This document shows, in pieces, positions 16,148 through 24,202 of a stretch of DNA of 64,000 nt. Numbering within the stretch: position 1 is the first letter of the stretch; each line of letters starts with the position of its first letter. The stretch is from Sphingomonas sp. ATCC 31555 (GTDB lineage Bacteria; Pseudomonadota; Alphaproteobacteria; Sphingomonadales; Sphingomonadaceae). Location of the stretch: contig NZ_ALBQ01000005.1 in assembly GCF_000282895.1 (NCBI RefSeq), forward strand, positions 1-64,000, read 5' to 3'. The position numbers were made by a program, and so were the translations under genes. The notes beneath the pieces are model-generated. The model searched no databases and had not been told where the DNA came from. It was given only the letters and a program-made list of their open reading frames with translations.

Positions 16148-17092
16148 TCAGAGCGCGCGCAGCCAGCGATCGAACAGTTCCGGCCAGTCGGCACTTGGCT
16201 GGCCGGGCGAGCCCAGGCCAAAGCCATGGCCGCCCCGCTGGAATAGGTGCGCTTCGGCCGGCACTTTTGCGGCACGCAGGGCGGCGAGCATCCCTAAGCT
16301 GTTTTCCACGGGCACGGCGGCATCATCGAGCGCGTGCACCAGGAAGCAGGGTGGCGTTTTCGCATCCACTTGCCGATCGGGCGAGCGCCGCGCCAGCGAG
16401 GCGGCATCGGGCGCGGGCCCCAATAGTTGCGCGACCGAGCCGGCATGGGTGAAGGCCGGATCGCTGGTAATGACCGGATAGATCAGCCCGGCGGCATCGG
16501 GCCGTGCCGACAGACGATCGGCGGCGTCGCGCGGCGCATAGAGGCTTTCGGCATAGCCGGTGGTGAGACTGGCTGCGAGATGCCCGCCCGCCGAATAGCC
16601 GAGCGCGACGACCCGCTGGGACGTTTCGCGCGCCCGGATCAACCTGATGGCGCGCTGCGCATCCTGAAGCGGCACATCCTGCCGGTGCGTCCAGCCTTCG
16701 CCCGGCAGGCGATAGATCAGCACGTAACAGGTATAGCCACGCGCCGCGAGCGCTTCGGCGGTGTCAGTGCCTTCATGCGTGCCGACGATGATGCTGTAGC
16801 CGCCGCCGGGCGTGAGCAGCACGCTCGTGCCGTTGGGCTTTGCCGCCGGGAAACGGTGCAGCGTCGGCCGGGCGACATTGCGGAAAAAGCCTGGCGGCGA
16901 ATCCGCCGGGACCGGCTTGGGCGCGAAGCCCTTCTCGGGGAGCAACGTGCCCCAGAGATCGATCACCTCTGCCTGATGCCAACTCGGGGGTAGCGGACCG
17001 AGCGGATCGCGGGCGGTCTGCGCCATGGCCAGCACGGGCGTGACCGCAGCGGCGCCAAGCAGGGTACGGCGCGTGAATTCGAGTGCGGCCAT
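16148..17092 (-). CDS. Exported alpha/beta hydrolase (BD-FAE/acetyl-xylan-esterase-like)
   Basis: A 314-residue esterase with a Tat-like or Sec signal (EFTRRTLLGAAAVTPVLAMAQ). Core motifs: LTPGGGYSIIVGTHEG (oxyanion), YVLIYRLPGEGWTHRQDVPLQDAQRAIRLIRAR, nucleophile GYSAGGHLAAS, HALDDAAVPVENS and the histidine in FQRGGHGFG. The order and the RLPGEGW...D(V)PLQDAQRA block are typical of bifunctional feruloyl/acetyl esterase-like proteins. It is a clear paralogue of the gene at 20638-21555, which lacks a signal. It sits 2 bp behind the esterase at 17095-18162, so both are one operon. Confidence 0.9.
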   Translation of the reverse strand: MAALEFTRRTLLGAAAVTPVLAMAQTARDPLGPLPPSWHQAEVIDLWGTLLPEKGFAPKPVPADSPPGFFRNVARPTLHRFPAAKPNGTSVLLTPGGGYSIIVGTHEGTDTAEALAARGYTCYVLIYRLPGEGWTHRQDVPLQDAQRAIRLIRARETSQRVVALGYSAGGHLAASLTTGYAESLYAPRDAADRLSARPDAAGLIYPVITSDPAFTHAGSVAQLLGPAPDAASLARRSPDRQVDAKTPPCFLVHALDDAAVPVENSLGMLAALRAAKVPAEAHLFQRGGHGFGLGSPGQPSADWPELFDRWLRAL

Positions 17093-17094
17093 GA

Positions 17095-18162
17095 TCAGGC
17101 TACCTTAGCGAAGGCGGTGCGGAGTGCGGCTTTCCACGCCTGGGTGAATGCCTTGGATACCGCAGCGTCGGGCACGACGAAATCGAAGGCATGGAAGGCA
17201 CCGGGAGAGACATGCAAGGCGGTTGGCACGCCGGCCTCGATCAGGCGACGGCCGAAATCCAGGTCCTCGTCGACGAACAGATCGAGCGCGCCGACGCCAA
17301 TGAAGCTGGGTGGCAGGCCGGAAAGGTTAGGGGCGCGCGCCGGCACCGCTCCGGCGGGGACCTTGGCCGAACCCGCCGGCACGCCGAGAAACGCACTCCA
17401 GCCGAACGCATTCGCCTCCGCCGACCAGCCCACCGGCGCCAGATGCGGCGCAGGCTTGCGCGTGCTGCCAGTGCGATCGTCGAGCATCGGGTAGAGCAGG
17501 ATCTGCTGGCACGGCTGCACGCCGCCGCGATCGCGCGCCAGCATCGTCACCATCGCGGCGAGCCCGCCCCCGGCGCTGCCGCCGAGCACGGCAATGCGGC
17601 TGGGATCGACGCCTAGTTCGGCGGCATTTTCCACCAGCCACGCAAAGACGGCGTAATTATCCTCCACCGGACCGGGGAAACGTGTTTCCGGTGAGAGGCG
17701 ATAATCGACATTGACGACGACGCAGTCGAATTCGGCGGCGATCGTCTGGCAGAAGGCTGTCATGTTGCGGGCACGACCCGAGATCATGCCGCCGCCATGG
17801 ATATGGAGGATCGCCGGGCAACGCGCGGGACGCGCGCGGACGCCGATCAGTTCGACGGAAACGTCGGGCGCACCCTTGGGACCGCGAACCGAGCGGATCT
17901 CGGCCGGTGGCGCGGGCGCGGGCAGGGGCGGCGGGGCCACCCACGCCGCCCGCAGGGCCGGCAGGCCTGCGCGGGTGAGTGGCGGGAAGCTCTGTCCCAG
18001 CATCGCCTGGGCGGCGGCGCGCAGTTCCGGATCGACCAAGTGCAACGGATCGCCTTTGCCCGCAGCCCGGGCGAGCAGCCCGCTGGGGGCACCGAGGGCC
18101 GTGGCGGCGCCAAGGCCGAGCAACCACCGATGAAGATCCCGCCGATCCAACTGCATCCTCAT
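17095..18162 (-). CDS. Exported alpha/beta hydrolase, hormone-sensitive-lipase type
   Basis: A 355-residue esterase beginning MRMQLDRRDLHRWLLGLGAATALGAPSGLLARAA, a Tat-like twin-arginine signal (DRRDLHRWLLGLG). Core motifs: HIHGGGMISG, nucleophile GGSAGGGLAAM, FVDEDLDFGRRLIEAGVPT and the histidine in GAFHAFDF. It is about as long as and closely similar to the cytoplasmic-looking esterase at 13923-14933, so one copy appears exported and one not. GAGGGAAG lies before the ATG; the ATG at 18156 is an alternative. A candidate LacI operator is 52 bp upstream, in the region divergent from the lacI-type gene. Confidence 0.9.
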   Translation of the reverse strand: MRMQLDRRDLHRWLLGLGAATALGAPSGLLARAAGKGDPLHLVDPELRAAAQAMLGQSFPPLTRAGLPALRAAWVAPPPLPAPAPPAEIRSVRGPKGAPDVSVELIGVRARPARCPAILHIHGGGMISGRARNMTAFCQTIAAEFDCVVVNVDYRLSPETRFPGPVEDNYAVFAWLVENAAELGVDPSRIAVLGGSAGGGLAAMVTMLARDRGGVQPCQQILLYPMLDDRTGSTRKPAPHLAPVGWSAEANAFGWSAFLGVPAGSAKVPAGAVPARAPNLSGLPPSFIGVGALDLFVDEDLDFGRRLIEAGVPTALHVSPGAFHAFDFVVPDAAVSKAFTQAWKAALRTAFAKVA

Positions 18163-18213
18163 CCTCTTCCCTCGTGTGCCGCATCGTGCAACGTTTGTTT
18201 GCTGGGCGACTTG

Positions 18214-18227
18214 TGGAATCGATTGTG
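18214..18227. promoter_or_regulatory. Candidate LacI-family operator O4
   Basis: TGGAATC|GATTGTG, centred on 18220/18221, in the divergent region between the exported esterase operon and the LacI-family gene. A further half-site-like GCAATCGC is at 18235-18242. It could serve both the esterase promoter and autoregulation. Confidence 0.6.
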
Positions 18228-18349
18228 CATTGCTGCAATCGCTTTTTTCACCGATAGACTATCCGGCATGCGCCTGCTCTGGGCGGCGGGTTCCGGTGGT
18301 TGCATCGGCACGGTATCATGCCGAAATCACGAGTGCGAGCGGCGGGGGC

Positions 18350-19354
18350 ATGTCGAACATCAAGAATTTGAAGGAATTCGCTCAACTGGCCGGGGTATCG
18401 ACGGCGACGATCTCGCGCGCGCTGTCCGGCACGGGCCGGGTGAGCGAGGAGACGCGGCAACGGATCGCCACGTTGGCCGATCGGCTCGGCTATCAGCCGA
18501 ACGTCACCGCCCGCAATTTGCGGACCCAGCGCACGATGACGATCGGCGTGCTGGTGCCGCTGGGCCATGAGGCGGCGCAGCATCTTTCCGACCCATTCTT
18601 CAATACGATGACTGGCTTCCTCGCCGATGCGCTGAGCGACCACGGCTATGACTTGCTGCTATCCCGCGTGCTGCCCAAAAGCGACCGGTGGCTGGACCGC
18701 TATATCGGGTCGGGCAAGGTGGACGGGATCATCGTGATCGGCCAGTCGACCGAGTTCGCGGTGATCGAGACGGTGTCGCGGCGGTATTTGCCGATGGTCG
18801 TGTGGGGTGGGCAAGTTTATGGGCAACATCATTGTTCCGTGGGATCGGACAATCGCGCGGGCGGTGCGCTGGCGGTACGCCATCTGATCGAGCGCGGTTG
18901 CCGCCGAATCGCCTTCGCCGGGCCGACGCGCGGACCGGAATTCGGCGAGCGCCTGCAGGGCGTGAAGCAGGTGCTGAACGAAGGCGGGCTGAGCGAGACG
19001 CTGATCGAGCTGCCGTCGCATTTCGAGCCCGAGGCGGCCTATGAAGACATTCTGCAGCAGCTGCGCGGCATCGCCGAGCTGCCGGACGGCATCGTCGCCG
19101 GATCGGACGTGACCGCGATCGGCGTGCTCCGCGCGCTGCACGAGCTGGACATCGACGTGCCGGGACGGGTGAAAGTGATCGGCTATGACGGGCTGCCGGT
19201 GGGCGCGCAGGTCTCGCCGCCGCTCACCACGGTGGACCAGCAGCTGCGACGCGGCGCCGGGATGATGGTGGAGCTGCTGCTGCGGCGGCTGGCCGGCGAG
19301 GCAACCGAAAGCCGGATGATCGAGCCCCAGCTGATCCTGCGCAGCTCCACCTGA
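18350..19354 (+). CDS. LacI-family transcriptional regulator
   Basis: A 334-residue LacI/GalR regulator. The N-terminal DNA-binding domain reads LKEFAQLAGVSTATISRALSGTGRVSEETRQRIATLADRLGYQPNVTARNLRTQRT, with the helix-turn-helix and hinge helix. The periplasmic-binding-protein-like sensor follows (IGVLVPLG..., GIIVIGQ, GSDNRAGGALAVRHLIERGCRRIAFAGP, GSDVTAIGVLRALHELDIDVPGRVKVIGYDG). I chose the ATG at 18350, preceded by a G-rich region, because upstream sequence in frame is not LacI-like. It is flanked by esterase, TonB receptor and GH68 genes whose promoters share an AATC|GATT palindrome. The inducer is probably a sugar, perhaps sucrose- or fructose-derived (inference). Confidence 0.95.
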   Translation: MSNIKNLKEFAQLAGVSTATISRALSGTGRVSEETRQRIATLADRLGYQPNVTARNLRTQRTMTIGVLVPLGHEAAQHLSDPFFNTMTGFLADALSDHGYDLLLSRVLPKSDRWLDRYIGSGKVDGIIVIGQSTEFAVIETVSRRYLPMVVWGGQVYGQHHCSVGSDNRAGGALAVRHLIERGCRRIAFAGPTRGPEFGERLQGVKQVLNEGGLSETLIELPSHFEPEAAYEDILQQLRGIAELPDGIVAGSDVTAIGVLRALHELDIDVPGRVKVIGYDGLPVGAQVSPPLTTVDQQLRRGAGMMVELLLRRLAGEATESRMIEPQLILRSST

Positions 19355-19360
19355 GCGCCC

Positions 19361-20524
19361 TCACACGATCCGCGTGCGAGATCCCTCGAGGTTGAGACGG
19401 AAGAAGGGGGCGGGATAGCCCCCGAAGCGGGCGCGGCGCGCTGCCGTTTCGGCCACCGCGTCCATCCGTTGGACCTGTGGCAGATCGACGAAGCTGGTGA
19501 CCCGCAGATCGCCCAGCACCCACCAGCTATAGGCCTGGAACGGCGCTTCCACAGGATTGGCGGCGACCAGGCCGGTGCCGTTCAGCGGCACGAACGGCCC
19601 GAGCGGCCCAGCGCCGACCATGCCGTACAGGCCCGTGGGGCCGACCGGTCCATCGGGCGCGAATACCTTCGCCTGGGTGGACCAGAACAGATAATAGCGC
19701 CCGCCGATGAAGCGCATATGCGGGCGTTCGAGTTCGTTGTTATAGCCATCGGCCGAGACGACGGGCGGCAGCAGGCGCCAGGAGTCGAGCGTCTCGTCGA
19801 CCGCTTCGGCGACGCCGATCACGCCGTTCCAGGGAGAGGCGGACGCGGCGAGCGAGCCGGTGAAGAACAGGAACGATCGGCCGCTGGCGGGATCGCGGAA
19901 CAGCGCGGGATCGCGCAGCGCCTTGATCGTGCCGGCCGCGCCTTCGCGCTGATCGACCCGCAGATACCAGCTGCCATCGGCGACGATGCTTTCGCAATGA
20001 TCGCGATGCTCGCTGGCGACAAGCGTGTCACCGGCAAGCGACAGGCGGAAGCGCAGCTGGAACAGCCGCTGTTCGAAGCTGGTGCCGGTTTCGCCGCGAC
20101 GGCCGGCGGCGGTGTAGAAGAGCGTGACGACCGACGTCGCCGGATCGAACAGCGCGCAGCCGGACCATTCGCGGCTGCCGGCGGACAGGCCGTCGGGCAT
20201 AGCGGGGCCGTCGACATGCCACTGGTTTCCCTGTTCGCGCACCAGCCGAATGCGAGCGACGGCGTGGCGCGCTTCCGGATCGGGGTGCCACGGCGCGGTG
20301 AGCGCGAGCCATAGCCGGGCGCCGCCGAGCACGACCTGGCTACCGTCTTCGTGCTCGATCGGCCACATGTCCCACAGATCGAGTCCGTCGATCCGCCGCG
20401 TGGGCGCCAGCGCGAAGCGCGGGATGGCCAGCCCGGCGGGAATGGAATCCCTGTCCAGGCCCTGGCCCGTCCAGCGGGTGGGAACGACGGCCGTGGCATC
20501 CGGGCCCGGCGGCGATCGAAGCAT
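19361..20524 (-). CDS. GH68 levansucrase/fructosyltransferase-type enzyme
   Basis: A 387-residue glycoside hydrolase family 68 enzyme, which cleaves sucrose and transfers fructose to water (invertase) or to a growing levan or inulin chain. All three catalytic carboxylates are identifiable: nucleophile Asp52 in LDLWDMWP, transition-state Asp205 in ALRDPALF and acid/base Glu266 in NNELERPH. Other family blocks are REWSGCALFDP, SWRLLPPVVSADG, GPTGLYGMV and PFVPLNGTGLVAANP. There is no cleavable signal peptide; short levansucrases of Zymomonas and relatives also lack one but can be secreted. It converges on the lacI-type gene 6 bp away. A degenerate copy of the shared operator motif is 23-36 bp upstream. 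Confidence 0.95.
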   Translation of the reverse strand: MLRSPPGPDATAVVPTRWTGQGLDRDSIPAGLAIPRFALAPTRRIDGLDLWDMWPIEHEDGSQVVLGGARLWLALTAPWHPDPEARHAVARIRLVREQGNQWHVDGPAMPDGLSAGSREWSGCALFDPATSVVTLFYTAAGRRGETGTSFEQRLFQLRFRLSLAGDTLVASEHRDHCESIVADGSWYLRVDQREGAAGTIKALRDPALFRDPASGRSFLFFTGSLAASASPWNGVIGVAEAVDETLDSWRLLPPVVSADGYNNELERPHMRFIGGRYYLFWSTQAKVFAPDGPVGPTGLYGMVGAGPLGPFVPLNGTGLVAANPVEAPFQAYSWWVLGDLRVTSFVDLPQVQRMDAVAETAARRARFGGYPAPFFRLNLEGSRTRIV

Positions 20525-20546
20525 GCGGCCTCCGCTGACGACTTGA

Positions 20547-20560
20547 ACAAACGATTACGC
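20547..20560. promoter_or_regulatory. Degenerate LacI-family operator O5
   Basis: AACAAAC|GATTACG, centred on 20553/20554, in the divergent region between the GH68 gene and the esterase at 20638. The right half matches the shared motif exactly; the left half has AAAC instead of AATC. Confidence 0.4.
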
Positions 20561-20591
20561 AGACTATGCGCAGCTAAAGCGTTTGACGTCG

Positions 20592-20614
20592 CCCGGCAAG
20601 CGCCCTTTGCCGGG
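20592..20614 (+). promoter_or_regulatory. Leader hairpin before the esterase gene
   Basis: CCCGGCAA (20592-20599) and TTGCCGGG (20607-20614) form a perfect 8-bp stem with a 7-nt loop, ending 23 bp before the ATG of the esterase gene. No T-run follows. It might be an mRNA stability or translation element, or a remnant terminator. Confidence 0.4.
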
Positions 20615-20637
20615 GGCGAGCAATACAAGGAACTGCG

Positions 20638-21555
20638 ATGGCCCTGCAGCCGGTACCCGAGCCCCTGGATATCCCCGCCTCGCGCGTGCCGATCCCGGCG
20701 GGGTGGCATGAAGGCGAAGCGATCGGACTGTGGCCGGGCGTGCCGCCGGGCGGCAGCTTCGCCCAGGCACCACGCGCGCCCGAACTGCCGGAAAGCTTCC
20801 GCACCGGCATCGCCCGGCCGGAACTGCGGCTGTTTCGCCCGGCATCGCCCAATGGTGCGGCGCTGCTGGTGCTGCCCGGCGGCGGCTATGGCTTCGTGTC
20901 GATCCGCAACGAGGGGCTGGACATCGCCGAGGCGTTCTGCGCGCGCGGCTATGCCGTGTTCGTGCTCACCTATCGCCTCCCGGGCGAGGGCTGGTCGGCG
21001 CGTGCAGACGTGCCGCTACAGGATGCGCAGCGAGCGATGCGGCTGATCCGCGCGCGGGCCACAGCCGAGCGATTCGACCCGCAGACGGTGGCGGTGCTGG
21101 GCTTTTCGGCCGGCGGGCACCTGGCCGCCTCGTTGCTGACCGGCGCGGAGGAGGCGCTGTATGCGCCGGTGGATGCGGCGGACGCACTGTCGCCGCTGCC
21201 GATGGCCGGCGGGCTGCTGTATCCCGTGGTGGCCATGGCAGGCCCGGCCGCGCATCCCGGTTCGCGCGCGGCGCTGCTGGGCCCCATGCCCGAAGCGGCG
21301 CTGATCGCCCGCCGATCGCCGGCCGACCGAATCAGCGCGGCGACCCCGCCGATGTTCGTGGCGCACGCGATGGACGACGCGCTGGTGCCCTATGGCAACG
21401 CCCTGCTGCTGGCCGAGGCGATGCAACGTGCCGGGCGGCCGGTGGAACTGCACCTGTTCCAGGAAGGCGGGCACGGCTTCGGCACGGGGCCGCGCAACGC
21501 CGGCGCTGGGCAATGGACCGCGCTGTTCGATGCATGGCTGCGGCGGATGCGCTGA
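20638..21555 (+). CDS. Cytoplasmic alpha/beta hydrolase (BD-FAE/acetyl-xylan-esterase-like)
   Basis: A 305-residue esterase, paralogous to the exported one at 16148-17092: the two share GGGY, YRLPGEGW, DVPLQDAQRA-MRLIRARA, FSAGGHLAAS, ALYAPVDAADAL, HAMDDALVPYGN and the GGHGFG histidine block, with the same length and order. Here no signal peptide is present (MALQPVPEPLDIPASRVPIPAGW). The nucleophile is the serine of GFSAGG. AAGGAA precedes the ATG. It is divergent from the GH68 gene and probably part of the same regulon. A cytoplasmic partner to a periplasmic esterase suggests substrate is deacylated in both compartments. Confidence 0.9.
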   Translation: MALQPVPEPLDIPASRVPIPAGWHEGEAIGLWPGVPPGGSFAQAPRAPELPESFRTGIARPELRLFRPASPNGAALLVLPGGGYGFVSIRNEGLDIAEAFCARGYAVFVLTYRLPGEGWSARADVPLQDAQRAMRLIRARATAERFDPQTVAVLGFSAGGHLAASLLTGAEEALYAPVDAADALSPLPMAGGLLYPVVAMAGPAAHPGSRAALLGPMPEAALIARRSPADRISAATPPMFVAHAMDDALVPYGNALLLAEAMQRAGRPVELHLFQEGGHGFGTGPRNAGAGQWTALFDAWLRRMR

Positions 21556-21648
21556 TACCGCACCGCACGGTTGGCGGCGCGTTTGTTATCGAATATAACT
21601 TTCTTGCCACGATGCCGCCACCAAGGCGGCCGGGACGGAGAGGGTGCC

Positions 21649-22797
21649 ATGGAACGCGATTTCGCGACGCGAATTCTGCCTGCGCTGTACGGTTGTTGCG
21701 AGCATCCCGAGGGCTGGCGATCGGTGCTCGACGAGATTTGCAAGGGGGCGGGCGCGCGCAGCGCCGCGGTGCAAATCTATTCCCGTCGCGGCAATTGCTT
21801 GATCCATGGCTGGCAGGAGCGCGATTCCTATTCGCACGAGCATGCCGCCCTGCATGCCCGCTGGATCAACAACCCGGACAATCCCCGGCTGACCATCGAC
21901 CCGAGCCGCCTGCCGAGCACCGCCATGAGCGTCCTGACAGATCGGCAGCGGTTCGCGCAGGGTTCGCCGCAACTGGCCGAAACGCGGCGGCGGCTGGCGC
22001 AGATCGGGCTGCGCGGCGGAGCGGGCCTGCTGCTGGAGTTCGCGCCGCACCGCTATCTGAGCCTGATCCTGCACCGGCGGATCGAGGACGCCGACGCGCT
22101 GGAAACCTGCGACGTGCAACTGCTGGAAGCGCTGGGACCGCATCTGCACATGATGGCGCGGCTTTCGATGACGGTGCAGGCGGCGCAGGCGGCGGAAGCG
22201 GCGCTGGCCTGCGTGCTGGATCGGCTGCGCGCCGCGATCCTGCTGTGCACCGCCGATGGCGATGTGCGCTGGCACAACCGCGCCGCAGTGCGGATGACCG
22301 GCCAAGGCGCGCCGCTGCGGATCGTCGAAGGGCGGCTGCGCGCCCTCAGCCCCGAAGGCCGGGCGGGCCTGCGGCGGCTGCTCGCGACGGCGCAGGGCGC
22401 GGAGATCGCCTCCGCGACGATCGGCTGCGACGCGGGCGGGCAGGTGCAGGCGGTGGCGCTGCCGATCGACGCACTCGCCGCGAGCACCCCCTCTGGCATG
22501 TCGGGCAGCGGCAGCGAGGTTGCGCTGCTGCTGGTCGATCCAGCGCGGCCGCCGATCTTCTCCACGACGGCGGTAATGTCGCTGTTCGGGCTGACACCGG
22601 CCGAGGCGCAGCTGGCGATCGCGCTGTCGCACGGCCTGTCGCTGACCGAATATGCGGCGCGGCGCGGCGTTTCGGTGGGCACGGTACGCATCCAGAGCAA
22701 ACGCATTCTCGACAAGACGGGCAGCCGTCGCCAGTCCGATCTGGTGGGCAAGCTCTATGCCTCTGCGCTGGGCCCGTTGCAGGGGCAGATCCACTAA
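21649..22797 (+). CDS. LuxR-type helix-turn-helix regulator with PAS/GAF-like sensor
   Basis: A 382-residue regulator. The C-terminal about 60 residues form a LuxR/FixJ-type helix-turn-helix: GLTPAEAQLAIALSHGLSLTEYAARRGVSVGTVRIQSKRILDKTGSRRQSDLV. The N-terminal part (about 1-300) contains a sensor-like stretch, including CVLDRLRAAILLCTADGDVRWHNRAAVRMTG, which resembles a PAS core; no ligand residues can be assigned. There is no receiver domain or autoinducer-domain signature. I chose ATG 21649 (MERDFATRIL) for its GGAGAGGG site. It is the first gene of a same-strand series leading to a serine hydrolase and two TonB receptors and is a plausible activator of them. Confidence 0.88.
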   Translation: MERDFATRILPALYGCCEHPEGWRSVLDEICKGAGARSAAVQIYSRRGNCLIHGWQERDSYSHEHAALHARWINNPDNPRLTIDPSRLPSTAMSVLTDRQRFAQGSPQLAETRRRLAQIGLRGGAGLLLEFAPHRYLSLILHRRIEDADALETCDVQLLEALGPHLHMMARLSMTVQAAQAAEAALACVLDRLRAAILLCTADGDVRWHNRAAVRMTGQGAPLRIVEGRLRALSPEGRAGLRRLLATAQGAEIASATIGCDAGGQVQAVALPIDALAASTPSGMSGSGSEVALLLVDPARPPIFSTTAVMSLFGLTPAEAQLAIALSHGLSLTEYAARRGVSVGTVRIQSKRILDKTGSRRQSDLVGKLYASALGPLQGQIH

Positions 22798-22911
22798 CGA
22801 TCCGACGCCCGCATATCCCATTTGGGAGCCGCGGGCGGCGGGCCGCGCCGCCATCTTCACGCCTCTGACGAGTCGGCGACCGGCCGACCACAGCGAGGGG
22901 AGAGGTTGCGC

Positions 22912-24180
22912 GTGCGCAAGCCAGCAGGAGTTTTCACGTCGTTCGTTCTAGGTGCGCTGTGCCTGGCAGCACCGGTCATGGCCCAGCAGCGCCTGCCACC
23001 GGAATTGCAGGGCGAACCCGCTTCCGCCGTGCCGGTGGCGGTGCAGATCGCGCGCTGGCATATGCTGGACGGCGACATCAATGCGCTGACCTTCCGCAGC
23101 CTCGATCGGCTGTTCACGACGCGCACCGTCGCCCATGCCGGCATGCCCTGGCGGCTGCCGCGCGCCGATTCGCCGCTGGATTTCACCTACAGCTTCGGCG
23201 GGAAGACCTATCGCGCCGACGATTTCCTCGAGCGGACCTACACCAACGCCCTGCTGGTGATGAAGGACGGCAAGATCGTCAGCGAGATCTATCGCAACAA
23301 CAGCGACGAAAGCTCCCGCTTCATCGCCTGGTCGATGACCAAGTCGATCACCTCGCTGCTGATCGGCTGCGCACTGGGTGAGGGGCGGATCAAGTCAATC
23401 GACGATCCCGTCACCGCCTATCTGCCCGAGCTGAAGGGCGGCGGCTATGACGGGGTGACGATCCGCCAGATCCTGGAGATGCGATCGGGCGTCGACTATG
23501 AAGAGCGCTATGATTTTGCGCATCCGGGCGCCGCGGCGCGCAATCATATCGATGCGCTCGTCAAGAATGTCGTCCGCTTTGCCGATGCCGCGCGTACGAT
23601 CAAGCGGGCCCACGCGCCGGGCAGCACCTTCCAGTACAAGACGCTGGATACCGCGGTGCTCGGCTGGCTGATCGAGCGGGTGAGCGGCACCACCGTCGCC
23701 GGCTATACCAGCCAGAAGCTGTGGGAGCCGATCGGCGCAGAGCACGATGCCTTCTACATCATGGACGGTCAGCCGGGCGCCGGCCGCGAGTTCAGCGGTG
23801 CCGGCTTCAACGCCACGCTGCGCGATTTCGCCAGGATCGGCCAGATGATGCTCGACGGCGGCAAGGCCGATGGCCGGCAGGTGATCCCGGCGGAATGGGT
23901 GCGGACCTCGACCGCGGCTTCCACCCCGGCCGACCCGAAGGCGCCGGGCCTTCCAACCGGCTATGCCATGCAGTGGTGGCTGCTCGACAATAGCGGTGCC
24001 TACGCCGCGCTGGGGCTGCAGGGCCAGTATATCTATGTCGACCCGCGCTCACGCACGGTGGTCGTCAAGATCAGCTATTTCCCGCCCGGACAGGAGATGG
24101 ATGCGACGGCCGAGACCGGCGCCTTCCTGCAGGCGGCGGCCGCATGGAAGCCGCAACAAGCAGCAGAAATTACGAAATAA
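22912..24180 (+). CDS. Exported serine hydrolase, class C beta-lactamase fold
   Basis: A 422-residue protein of the beta-lactamase/DD-peptidase/esterase superfamily. A Sec signal (MRKPAGVFTSFVLGALCLAAPVMAQ) begins at GTG 22912, six bases after GGGGAGAGG; there is no in-frame ATG that fits the signal. The active-site Ser141-x-x-Lys144 lies in WSMTKSITSLLIG, followed by DDPVTAYLPELKG and GVTIRQILEMRSGVDYEE, as in EstB/6-aminohexanoate-dimer-hydrolase-like members. It is more likely an esterase or peptidase than a resistance enzyme. It ends 22 bp before a TonB receptor gene, so it should process that receptor's substrate in the periplasm. Confidence 0.88.
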   Translation: MRKPAGVFTSFVLGALCLAAPVMAQQRLPPELQGEPASAVPVAVQIARWHMLDGDINALTFRSLDRLFTTRTVAHAGMPWRLPRADSPLDFTYSFGGKTYRADDFLERTYTNALLVMKDGKIVSEIYRNNSDESSRFIAWSMTKSITSLLIGCALGEGRIKSIDDPVTAYLPELKGGGYDGVTIRQILEMRSGVDYEERYDFAHPGAAARNHIDALVKNVVRFADAARTIKRAHAPGSTFQYKTLDTAVLGWLIERVSGTTVAGYTSQKLWEPIGAEHDAFYIMDGQPGAGREFSGAGFNATLRDFARIGQMMLDGGKADGRQVIPAEWVRTSTAASTPADPKAPGLPTGYAMQWWLLDNSGAYAALGLQGQYIYVDPRSRTVVVKISYFPPGQEMDATAETGAFLQAAAAWKPQQAAEITK

Positions 24181-24202
24181 CCATAATCGTGGGAGAGGGA
24201 AA

